A stretch of DNA of 64,000 nucleotides from NCBI GenBank assembly GCA_034670405.1, contig JAXDDX010000003.1, forward strand, positions 12,002,501 to 12,066,500, in the 5' to 3' direction. This DNA comes from Hoplostethus atlanticus (taxonomy: Eukaryota; Chordata; Actinopteri; Trachichthyiformes; Trachichthyidae). The notes under the pieces were generated by a model. The model did no database searches and was not told the origin of the DNA. It saw only the letters and a program-made list of their open reading frames with translations. The position numbers and the translations under genes are program-made. Shown here piece after piece: positions 25,137 through 36,000 of this stretch. The stretch's first letter is position 1. Each line of letters begins with the position of its first letter.

Positions 25137-26991
25137 ACAGCCATGCAGGATGTGTCTGTGGACTTACCAGCCAGCAGGATGACAGACAGGAACACGATGA
25201 CCCCAGCGAAGACCAAACCTCCAACACGCAGTGTGTAGTAGTCTGCAGGTTACACACACAGGACTTACCCACCACACCACCACTGTCACCCATGGCAACT
25301 GTATTCTCTCTCTCTCTCCATCCCTCTCTCTCGCTCACTTTTCCTTACTCATTTATTCTCTCTCTCTCTAGTTTTCTCTCTCCTTGTCTCCCTCACTTTT
25401 TTCTTTCTATGATTTGGCTCTTATTAGTCCTCTAGTCCACAGACCGACTACACAAAGACTATAATCATCGTCTCACTCTTTCTCTCTGCACCTCCCCACC
25501 CTCTTTGCCCTTCTAACTTTTAGCTGTGCTGGCCTGTCTGTCTTTCTTCTGTACACCTCTTTGTATTTTTGTATATCTATTTCTTCGATTGGCACTTTCT
25601 ATATAATTTTCCTTTCTGAGCATTGATAGAGGTGAAATTAAAGTTAAACTACTCCATTCAAGCAGTTGCACTTCTAAGTTGTAGTCACTTACCATATACA
25701 AAGTCTGCGTCAAGGTCAGTATTACCTGGGGAGAAACACAGGAGAGAGAGGTGGAAACCAGAAAACCTCAGCTTTAAAAATGAAAGTTTAGGAGACATCT
25801 ACAAAAATTAAAGATCTCAGACTTCTATGGTGCAGATGTCTGATATTTACAGACGTTTTTTTATTGTTGAAATACAGTATGTACTAATGTATTTACTGCT
25901 AAAACTGGGCAAAACACAGCCAATAATATCCGGGGCAAGTATAGACGCAATGTTTAAAAGACATCTAGAGCAGTCTCAGGTCAGCTCACACTCACAGGAG
26001 GTAGGTACTCATGGAGACCATAATGGCTAAGATGTCACCGTTTACACCAACAAACAGTGTTTTAGTTTAGTTTTAAGTGCGGCACCTATATTCTTTGTGG
26101 TCTTCTTTTGTGATTTCACCTCTGTTCCTGTTTCCAGAGTTCAGTCTCCTTGTGTTCTCATTCCACATTGCAATTCATTGATCCCAATTCACGAATCCTA
26201 CTTTTCTCCAAGACTCTTTGAACTATTATTGCACTATGCACCATTTAAATGCACCCACCATGCTTACCCTGCTTAAACGATCTGACTGAATGATTCCCTT
26301 TCTAAGTCTGTGGAAGTTAAGAAAGTAGGTCATAATCAATGCTGGCTGAATCCCTAGATGTGCTTCACCCAGGCCGCATGCTATTTCAGGGAGGCTTTGC
26401 GAGAACGGTGGCAGGTTGGTCATCAGATTTACAATTATAAGGCAAAGCAGAAGTTATGATTACACTTTGATAATTTAATACCATCTTGATCCTCCATGAA
26501 ACTCTCTTCTCGCTTTCCTACCGCCACAGGAGGACTTGAACTCAGCATTCTCAAATCACCAGGCAGTCTCCCTATTCACTATGCCCGCCTGCTGCCAAAC
26601 AGCAGCATATATAGTCAAGATAATACCTAGCAATACATCCAGTGAACATGCTAGGCTGTGGTATAATGCTGAAAATACGGGTGGGAGCACTGAGAGGCTC
26701 CATGACCCCCCGTGGTTTTTGCCCTTTCTCCAGCTAACAGAGGACACTCGACATGGCCTACATTAAGCCACATGTTGCTGTTCATCATTGCCTGGCAATG
26801 CTGCCTAAGGTACTCTCAGCCAACCTTGCTTTAACCTGGCGCATGATTTCCATTGTGTTGTTCTGTTATTCTGAGTGAATATACTAATGTTCAGTGAAAT
26901 ATTACATCAATCAAATAGTTTCATGTTAAAACTGCTCTTCCATTCTCCTGTTTGTAGATAGTTAGAAAGACTTACCTCCAGCAGAAGACAT
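24385..26991 (-). CDS. fxyd2: FXYD-family Na,K-ATPase regulator, best read as fxyd2 (gamma subunit)
   Basis: FXYD proteins are small single-pass proteins that bind the Na,K-ATPase alpha subunit and tune its ion affinity. Five coding exons: 26991-26976, 25725-25693, 25242-25168, 24773-24742 and 24408-24385. They total 180 bases and encode 59 residues. Residues 14-17 are FVYD, followed by the family's YYTLRVGGLVFAG and a membrane segment at about 26-42, then a basic tail ending PRNVEEK. There is no signal peptide: the protein starts MSSAGGNTDLDADF, as in mammalian FXYD2. The family assignment is firm. The choice of FXYD2 rests on the missing leader, short length (mammalian about 66) and position between dscaml1 and fxyd6. 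Another teleost FXYD paralogue is possible. An AATAAA follows at 24299-24294, and a noncoding first exon is likely at 28262. Confidence 0.85.
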
Positions 26992-28261
26992 GTTGCCTCG
27001 TCTGTTTGTGCGTGTGTGTTCAGATGACAAAACTGGAGGGAAATGAATAACAGAATTAAACCAGAGGTGAACAGCAACAGCGGCTTCCAGTTGGTGATCC
27101 ATCTACACTGCTGCTTTGTTTTTCTTGGGCAGGCGCTTCCTGTTTACATCAGTGATATAACAATAAGAAAAGTATTCGCCAGTATCCACTGGCGTCTGAA
27201 AAGCATTGTTGGCTGGGTAAAAGATTTGCGTGGATTTGGTTTCAATAATCTCTCCATTTTAATAAAGTAGGAGACTTGTTTGAATTGGCTTATTCAGTTT
27301 AGATGAGAGGTAGTTGAAAGGCTAGGAAACTTTATATGTCCTGACAAATTGCTTCATTGGTTTCCCCACCGCAGCCTTAATAGCAAACTGATTGCCTTGA
27401 TCTTCACTGAGAACTTTTAGAGGCTAATGGCGGTATTGATCCTCTTTCCCCCACCCGTCTCTCTCCCTCTTTTACACACCTACACACACACAAATACACA
27501 CACACACACACACGTACGTACAAACACATATGCTTTCACAAGCTTCTCTTCTGATCTAAATCTCCTGACCTATAATCATTAACCATCGCAGATTAACAGA
27601 CTAAAAATGTTCCTGTATCCATTTTGTTCAGGCATGTCAGTGTGAGTCGTGGCGCTATGTGCTCTCATCCATTATGTGTCTGGACTTTTACAATGCACCA
27701 CTGAGCATAAAGGCTTGCCAGAGAGAAAAGACAGTTACTCATTAATGTATTACAACTTCAATATTCATTAACCTTGAACGTACTGTAGTCCGATATCGGG
27801 TATAGATCGGGCCAGAGTACCTGTGATGAAGCCGGCCTAATAGCGTGGAACACCTCGCCAGATTTAACCATACGGCCCCAGAACTGCAACACCTTACCAT
27901 TATTAGATTTGGGATGACAATTAATTTGAACTTGGCAACAGGGCGCACCATGCCCTCTAAACCCACATTAGTTGGGCCCCTTGTGTTTTGTATTTTTTTC
28001 CTTAATAAATAGTGGCGCAACCTGATTAGAAAAAGTATTGTTTTTTATTATCAGAATAGCAACGATTAATCTTGGAGACAGAACGAAGAATTCTATGTAC
28101 TCTGTACTCTGTACTGTAATATGCATTAACATTGTATTGAACTCAGTCCTGCAGTAACTGTAAAAGTGAGTTGTGAAGCATCTGAAGGGTTAACCAGTGA
28201 TTGGTTACCATGATTGACCTGTTTATTTAATGTTGGTTTAGGAAATCAAGGCGTAACTCAC
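24409..28261. other. fxyd2 introns
   Basis: Introns separate the five tiny exons. They contain a (CA)n tract at about 25096-25139, CT-rich sequence at about 25306-25460, and a tRNA-like SINE in minus orientation at about 26515-26600. No other gene was recognised. Confidence 0.7.
26515..26605 (-). repeat. tRNA-derived SINE fragment
   Basis: Read on the minus strand the segment has a tRNA-like fold region ending in the B-box-type motif GAGTTCAAGTCCTCCTG, with the acceptor-like end TGTGGCGG. Upstream GGGCATAGTGAATAGGGAG can serve as an A-box region. It is probably a SINE head rather than a working tRNA gene, because no proper anticodon arm can be assigned. Confidence 0.45.
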
Positions 28262-28305
28262 CTGAGCTGCTGGAGACTCTCTGTTGTCGGTCCTCTCAGG
28301 TGAGT
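28262..28305 (-). other. Candidate noncoding first exon of fxyd2
   Basis: A strong donor, CTCAG followed by GTGAGTTACG, lies at 28262/28261 on the minus strand, 1.27 kb upstream of the fxyd2 start-codon exon. That exon is itself preceded by a possible acceptor (ACAAACAG at about 27005). No reading frame is implied. The upstream edge is arbitrary. Confidence 0.4.
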
Positions 28306-28955
28306 GTGTGTTTGTGTGTGGCCCTGTCTGCGTCAGGGGAAGGTGCAGACCAGACTCCTACTCCAAACTCCTACCCCCACAGATCCACCCCCTTCATTTC
28401 CTCATCTTTCTGTTCACCCTATCTCCTCCCGCCTTTTCATTTTGCAACTCCCAATAGCCATATCAAACAATTCAGACAAAAGAGTTAATCAGTAGCCGGG
28501 GCTAGGTAGGCTGACATCCCCTCACAAATGGGGACTAGTGTCATTGGAGGAGGAGGAGGGTGGCTAAAACAACAGGGTGCTAATAGGAAGGGCTGGTAAC
28601 TGTGGCATGCCTAGCCACTGGCTAGCCCTGTGATCAGCTCACTGTGGGTGACCTGACACACATACACAGACAGGTTAGTCAGACAGAGCATACCATACCC
28701 CCTATTACTTTCTCTGCTACTGCCAGAGTAGCAATGACTTGTTCTACGTAAACATGCTTTTGAAATGTTCACCGCCTGCAGCTCCCTTGACTAGTTCTTC
28801 AGGTGTGACTAACGTACCTGAGGTTATGCCGACTGAGATGTTGTCATGGAAAATTCAGAAAAGTCAAGGAGACATTGTCCTCCTATTGACCAATCAGTCG
28901 GTTCTATCAAAGACGTTAGATTAAACTTGCCTCCAATGTTTGTAGCCTATGTCTT

Positions 28956-28998
<43 letters not shown>

Positions 28999-29610
28999 CA
29001 CTTCTCCACCCCCAACAGTCATATTTCAGTCCACTCACTTATGTACTCCTCCTACATTTATGGTCCCATAAAATTTGAAAGAGTAGATTTAGTAACCTTT
29101 GGAATCATTGAGGAAAGGAGAGCATATTATTGGCGGTTGTGCCTACTGAGGAACCCATTTTCTGACATACTTTTATAGTCCCAAGTAGCAGCGTACAACC
29201 TTGATTGACATTGAATTCGAAATTAGTAGATTAATGTTGGAAGGTTCCCTGTGAAATCTGATTGTCTAGGCCCACAAGAGAACACCTCTAGAAAACCCTG
29301 CCATGAGATTTACACAAAAAGAAAAATGGTATTCATCTGAAAGAACACAATGCACACATTCCACTCTGTGTTTCAGACATACTTTTATTTCTTATGCCAA
29401 AAGCACAAACTGTCGCTACACAACAAAGCCTCATGCGTAGAATGAACACAGCATTTACTTACAGAAGTTATCTTTAAAACAGTGATACTCAGAATTAGAC
29501 TGAATGCCTGACCTGACATACGATTCACAAGAAAGCCTGTTCATCTCTATGATTTGGCTTATATTAGGCTACTATTATTGTAGTCTGGCACATAAAAACT
29601 CTGAATTTGA

Positions 29611-29641
<31 letters not shown>

Positions 29642-30721
29642 TCCCTCTCAAACCCAACACACACACATACTCTTAAATTTACTGCATGCACGGCCATTCA
29701 AAGTAACTCAACACCAATGGCTGAATGACTGAATAAAGCAATAGGCTACTTAATAAAAATAACAGAAAGTAAAAAGAGACAGATTTGTGGCACTAGTGTG
29801 TGGGAATGGGGACGCCAATCAAAGTCTGCTGGAGTCCAGTGGATCCCAGTGGATCCAGTTACAGAGCAGATTGCTAGTGTCGGGGTGGAGGACAAGGCAG
29901 TGAGACAGCTGATGCAGGAGCTCCCCCAACTGAAGTTAGTAATACACAGTGGTGGGGGAGCTCCTACAGATACCTGCGAACCATTCCTGTGCTCGGTCAG
30001 TGAAGTGTGGCAGTTGAGATTGTCTTATATAAGGCCCATCGCAGTTACATGTAAACACACCCCGCACACATGATGACACTCATACACATACAGGACATGC
30101 ACACACATGCATACACTCACATAATGTGCGCACATATACGCATGCACTCTCACACACACACACACACAAGCAGCCATTCCGACATAGACCTAAATGCAGG
30201 ATATTTAGCTATATTCTTCATGTGTAAGCTATCTATACTACTATATGCAGGTATACATACAAACGAAAACAGCTGTATGACAAATCCTAAAGCCTAAAGG
30301 CAATAGAAGTACGAGACAAAGCACAGCGGACCACACGACATTGAAAATTCTCCTAGGAAAATTGGTCTTCAAAGACAATCTTGTGTAGAAGGTGCTACCG
30401 GCTAAGACAAAGTACTGGAGAGAGACAGACTGTCACAGAAAGGCACAGGAACAGAACGGACAAGAGCACTGGGAGACTGGCACGGTCACAACGGAGCAAC
30501 AACAGGCTAGGGGTTTATCTTCAGGTCTATGTACATATTACACCTCTTCCCGACGTCCAGCCAGTCAATCATAATAATCATTCAATTCTGTCCCGCGGAA
30601 CATCATCATCACCATTAGTGTAACAACATCATATTTATCAGCGATCTTCAGCATGTAGTGGTATATTATCAAATAGGATTGATCATCGTTTTAGGAGGCA
30701 GTCCAGTCCAGAGGAATTGCT
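28306..30721. other. Intergenic region between fxyd2 and fxyd6
   Basis: No gene was recognised. It contains copy A of the duplicated repeat (28392-28899), CA tracts (about 28958-28995 and 30150-30168) and a CT/CA tract (about 29612-29640). Confidence 0.7.
28392..28899 (+). repeat. Duplicated segment, copy A
   Basis: This segment is closely similar, in the same orientation, to 46231-46899 in tmprss13 intron 1. Long shared blocks include the stretch from GAGTTAATCAGTAGCCGGGG to the ACAGAGCATACCATACCCCC block. By eye about nine bases in ten agree outside indels. Copy A lacks a pyrimidine-rich insertion of about 130 bp found in copy B. Both copies end beside a (CA)n tract. It is either a local duplication or two members of an interspersed family. 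Confidence 0.9.
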
Positions 30722-32717
30722 TCAGTTCTCAGCTGGAGTCTCTTTGGCAGCCACCGCAGCTGAAAGAAGTCAAGGACGGGGTGGTTTAGTTGAAGTCCAT
30801 TTCTTTCAAACACATTAAGCATGCCTACTCTTTACATCCGGTCACTCACTACCCCATGCACACGGAGAGAATCAAACCCCCACTCCCCTGCAGTAGGGGT
30901 ACTCCTATGGGTAACTCAATTATGGATGTATGTCGGGGTGAGCCGAAGGTAAGACTGAGCACTGAGGAGAGTTAAAACATGCATCTCACCCTTGGAGACA
31001 ATCAGGTTCTCCTCCTGTGCCTCCTTGTCTCCGGGGGCCCTGGAGAGAGAATCCACAGGTTGTCATGGTGACCAAATAATGTACAGAGACAAAAAAAGCC
31101 CTTACACAACCCAGCCATCTGCCAATCAGAGAGAGACGCTGACATACCTGGGCTTCTGGTTGATAGTGCAGCGGCATCGCCGACCTGGAAACAATACAAA
31201 TCATTAGTCGTATTGACTAGATGTCTGATTGATTAGCTGTATTGTCTCTATCAGAATCAGAATCAGAATCAGTTTTATTGCCAAGTATGTTTTCACATAC
31301 AAGGAATTTGACTTGGTGTTTTGGTGCATAACAATGAACATAGAATAAAAAAAACAAGAATAAAAGTAAGTACTGTAAAAGGCCAAGAATACAATAGAAA
31401 TAGAAAATGTCACACTAAAATGTATGAAAAGATATTATCAGAGATAAGAAAAATAATAATAACAATAAAATAAAAAGAATATGTGCCATATGTGTGTGCA
31501 AGGGTGTGTGCAAAACTTCACTGTGTGGTTTAAATAATGTGCATTGTACAAAAAAAACATTGTGCGTTAATGTAACGCATTGAGACAGATGTGAAGGCTT
31601 TACGTTAAAGATGGTGTAATAACATAGTGTATGAATTACACAATGATTCATTATTTAATGATTCATTGTTTTTAATAGAATTGGAACATCCAATTACAAC
31701 GCATGCATGTACACATAATAAAATGATACACAAACACACACACAGACACACATGTGCATGCACACACACACACACACACACACACATAGGTTAACTTACT
31801 GAGGATGAGAAGAATGCCCACTGTGAACAGCACCACCGCAAATGCCAGTCCTCCAATCCTGAGGCTCTCATAGTCTAAAGAAGGGGTTGGTAAGAGAATG
31901 GTCATTTACGGCCACTACCTTCTGAAGATGGTGAAACACCTTCTGACAGAAAATGCATTGATTTTTCCAGACTTACCGTAGACAAATGGATTTTCAGAAA
32001 CTTTCTCCTTGCCGTCTATAAACACATAGTGGGAAGCATGCAATGAGAACCAGTGTGTTCAGCACATACATGAAATGCTAAAATCTAAAATACAGCATTG
32101 TTCTGCACTCTCTCCTAACCACCACTCTCACCTCTATAGTATGGATCTCACTATACACAACCCCTTTCTGTTCCAAACAGAGTTGGGAATCCTTGGACTT
32201 AATCCATACATGTTCACTGTAGTGAGGAAATCCATTAGGCTCTGACCTGATCTGGAAACCAATAGACCCATCTATTTGGCTGTTAGGACTGAGTGACTAT
32301 GATGCCATTACGGGTTACATCAAGGGTACTCACCCTGCGCACTGGTGTCTGCTACAGCTGAGAGACAGGGAGGGAGGGAAATGGTTTAAGTCAGAGGGTG
32401 ACAGGAAGTGAGAGAGGAGTAGAAGACAGGGATACCAGGAAGGAGAGCAAGGGAGAGAAACAGTCAATCACACTAATGTTGAAATCATATGGAGTTCCTC
32501 TGAACAATCTTCTCTACGTGCTCTGATATTTGTGAGTATGGTTTAACTCAGATTGTACATACACACAAACGAACACACACACACACTTCCCCATAATCTT
32601 TCTGTTTTTCTAACATCAGCTCCGCCAAGTGTCAGTTGTAACTATCTCATCACCATTGCACAGCACCCCACCCTGTTTCAGGTATATGTGTGTCTGTGTG
32701 TGGTTGCATGTGTGTGT

Positions 32718-32749
<32 letters not shown>

Positions 32750-32943
32750 CTTACATTTAATCATATAAACAGACCTCACACACACTCATTCCACCCAGTG
32801 AGTCTGTCAAGCCCACACAGAAAGACCTCAGGGCAGTAATTGATGTTTATCTAGAAGCACAACCAGTGCTTTTCATATAACGTCACTACCTGCCCCTATA
32901 CTGCCTCCCTATGGACTGGTAGTGTATGTGCGTGTGTGTGTGC

Positions 32944-32974
<31 letters not shown>

Positions 32975-33089
32975 CGTGTGTGTGTGAGAATGCGCGCAAG
33001 CACGTGTGTGTGTGTGTTTAGTGAGTACGGGGGCACTTACCAGCCACACAAACCAGGAGCGAAGAGAGGAAGAGCAAAATAGTTTCCAT
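30722..33089 (-). CDS. fxyd6: fxyd6 (phosphohippolin), Na,K-ATPase regulator
   Basis: This FXYD-family regulator of Na,K-ATPase is a type I single-pass membrane protein. Seven coding exons: 33089-33041, 32357-32334, 32015-31977, 31874-31800, 31184-31148, 31039-30990 and 30759-30722. They total 312 bases and give 103 residues, against about 95 in mammals. A cleavable signal peptide ([16 protein letters not shown]) is followed by a short acidic ectodomain. The PFVYD signature is at 34-38, split by an exon junction, then [13 protein letters not shown] and a membrane helix at about 47-63. The cytoplasmic part begins [20 protein letters not shown], closely matching mammalian FXYD6, and ends ETPAEN. 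All junction phases are consistent. The start-codon exon has an acceptor just upstream (TTTCAACAG at about 33095), so the promoter lies further right. Confidence 0.95.
31249..31620. mobile_element. LINE 3'-end-like fragment in an fxyd6 intron
   Basis: The sequence begins with tandem TCAGAA and continues CAGTTTTATTGCCAAGTATG and ACATACAAGGAATTTGACTT. This pattern is widely repeated in fish genomes as a LINE 3' tail. It lies between fxyd6 exons 4 and 5. No reverse transcriptase remnant is visible. The right boundary is uncertain. Confidence 0.55.
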
Positions 33090-33094
33090 GGCAA

Positions 33095-36000
33095 CTGTTG
33101 AAATAGAGAGTTAGAAAGAGGGAGGGTGAGAGAGAACGAAAGAAAGAAGGAAATAGAGCGAGCGAGATTTGTATTAGTAAGCTACAGTACTCCCGCACAC
33201 ACATGCCACTTCAATTTGGACCAAACACATTTTTGAGGATGACAATTAATCCCCCCCCCCCCTCCCCCCCTGCCTCCTCCCCCTCCCCCTCCCCCACACC
33301 CACACACACACAAGACACAGCTAACAGGTGCATCACATCACAAACCTGGCTCCATGCAATCCCCTGGTGTTCAATCGTTGTAAAAGGCCTGAGGATGTAG
33401 TCTCCTCCTTACGTAACTATCCATGTTTAGAGCCGGCATGCATGTTCTCTATTTCTGACAGAGATTGCTCCTGTCTCCCTATGGACGCCACACAACCTTG
33501 GCCTATTTCCACACGCATGCTCTCTCTCACACACACAGATGGAAACACACAGACACAGACACAGACACAGACACAGACAATCTACAAGAAAGATCCCATT
33601 TGCTCTGAAAAGTCCTGGTAAAGCCACATTTTGTTCTGTTTTGTGACTTCTCTATACCAATGTGCAGACATAGCTGTGTAGGTAGAATCAATAAATGTCT
33701 ACGTTCACCATTAAAAAACTCTCACCTCTCACTCTCAAGTCAATCCTGAAAGGTTGGGTAATCTGCTGCTTTCTCTTTCTGATATTGTTATGAAATAATG
33801 GCCAGAGTTTATACATGCAGACCCATTGGCAACAGGTCATGAATCAATATCTATGATCAGTCTAATTCCCCATCAAATTCTTCAGTGCCACCAAAGCATC
33901 TGGTAATGGCAATGCATTATACATCAAGCATCAGGCACCATCAAACAAGCCAACGGGGAGTAATGAGAACAGTAGTTCAACAGTACAAACAAGAACAGTA
34001 TTGGGGGCAAGTGTTGTCTCTAGCAGGTGAATCAGTCTGGCTGGACATTAAAAATGAACGCCCTAAAGGCAAGACTTAAGATGAAGAGAGCCAAACTTCC
34101 ACATTGAAAAACAAAACAAATATGACAGTCCAGCGCTTCTCTCCTCCACCACTTGAATGCAACAACATCAAGTGTCACTCAGGGTTTGTCTAAGAGTGTT
34201 GCCTGGCTGTCTATCTGAGTCCATCCGACTGACTCGCTCATTGATTGACTGTATGTCCACTTAATAATGTATACAAGATTGAAATTGAGTATGGCAAATG
34301 GTATCCATTAGACTAATGGCATGGCACGCCCACTCTAAATCAGAATGCACGTTACTCCTGTGACGGATAAATAAATATTTAGTTGGATTAGTTTGGATGT
34401 GCTTTTTTCCATGTCACTCAAAGATTTGCAAACACATCTTTCCCAAACCTATAATCTAGAGACAAGAGCTTCTACACTGACAGTGTGTGGGAGGCCGGTA
34501 TGTGTTTGATCTTTTAGACCCAAATAAACTTCATGTCCTACTGGCACTTACAATTAATCAGAAAATGCACCCACATTAGACCTGGGAACTGTGATAATAA
34601 TCATGTTTACGTGCACACCAGTATCCTGTTATTATTCACAATACTAAAATGGTGCGTGTAACGGGGAGCTATATGAATTGGCTATAATTTAATATAATTG
34701 AATATAATATAAACTATATTCAATTATAGCCCTGAATACCCTTAAACACACTATCCTTTTTACTGTTGGTTTTCAAGAATATTAGTGAATGAGGTATGAA
34801 AAAGCTCATCTTAAATAAGACCTTAGCCCCAATATGAGCTGTTGTCTGACACACTGTATATATGTTAACACACACAGTGTCCAATAAAAACACACATGAC
34901 AGTTTCCTATTAACACAACTGTGAAGTATATTTTCAAGGGCTTTTTAACCCTCACAGTGTATGTGTTACTATGACTGCAGTGCACTGCAGGTGACATTTT
35001 TGCAGCCTAGTTAAGTCAATAAACAGAGATGAGAAAGATGAGAAATGAAGATATAATCTTTGAAGGCATGTCTGTCACCACCTTCACATCTTGAAAGAGG
35101 CATCTATTTTTCACTTCAGAGATTGATGGCTTGCCCCAAACTGGAATACCACCCAGGGTAAGGCAGGTTTCCCCTTCAAAACCCAACTCTACACTACAAA
35201 AGAATATCCATTTTAAGTCATTTAATCTAGTAATGAAAACATTTGAAACAAATATGAAGATAACTTGACCTTTTTCACCCACCACTTCCCCTGTTGAAGC
35301 GGGAGGACTGGAATTTGTCTTTGACAGAGTATTCAATACAGTAGGAACATCAAGTTTGATCAAATTGATATAGACGATCTGTTTTCACACACACACTACA
35401 CACTAGAATGTGTACTGAGTGCCAATATTTTTACTGACAGGCTGATTCACTGTCATTGCCAATTTGACACTTAAATCTTGATATCATTGCTTGCAATTAG
35501 CTGTGACAGTTTTCACAAAACAAAAACCAAAGCTGAGACATCTAATAGTAGACACAGGGCTTTGCGCGTCCGTGCTTTGTATCCGAGACAGTCGCCTCTT
35601 TTCACACACAGATAAATTATTTTCTAGATTATAAAGGGTTAATCTAGTGGGGTTATAGAGGCTTAGCCCTGACTAAAACCACAGGGAAGAGTTTGCTACC
35701 ATATCCTCTCACTCTTCCATAGCAACCTCTACCTTTACCTCTACTTCTACCTCCCTCTTCCTCATTCAGTTATCGCATGCTGCCCATCTGGTGTGAAAAC
35801 CTCTATTTATCTGAGTGGGTGTGGGATAAATATAGAGAGGCGGGTGGAGGAATGAAATGATAGAGGTATGGAAGAAAAGTGGGATGAATGGTGGATGGAG
35901 GGGGGTGTAGTAAACAGGGTGTGTCTCTTCCCTAGCATACTGGTTAATGGAGTAGATATGACAGTGAGTGTTCGGGGTTAAGTGACACCTTGCACGACCT

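Noticed and set aside
24851-25435. 194-codon plus-strand frame
   Set aside because: It is antisense to fxyd2 exon 3 and runs through (CA)n and CT-rich tracts.
26515-26605. Functional tRNA gene
   Set aside because: B-box and acceptor-like parts are present, but a proper anticodon arm cannot be drawn. A SINE head fits better.
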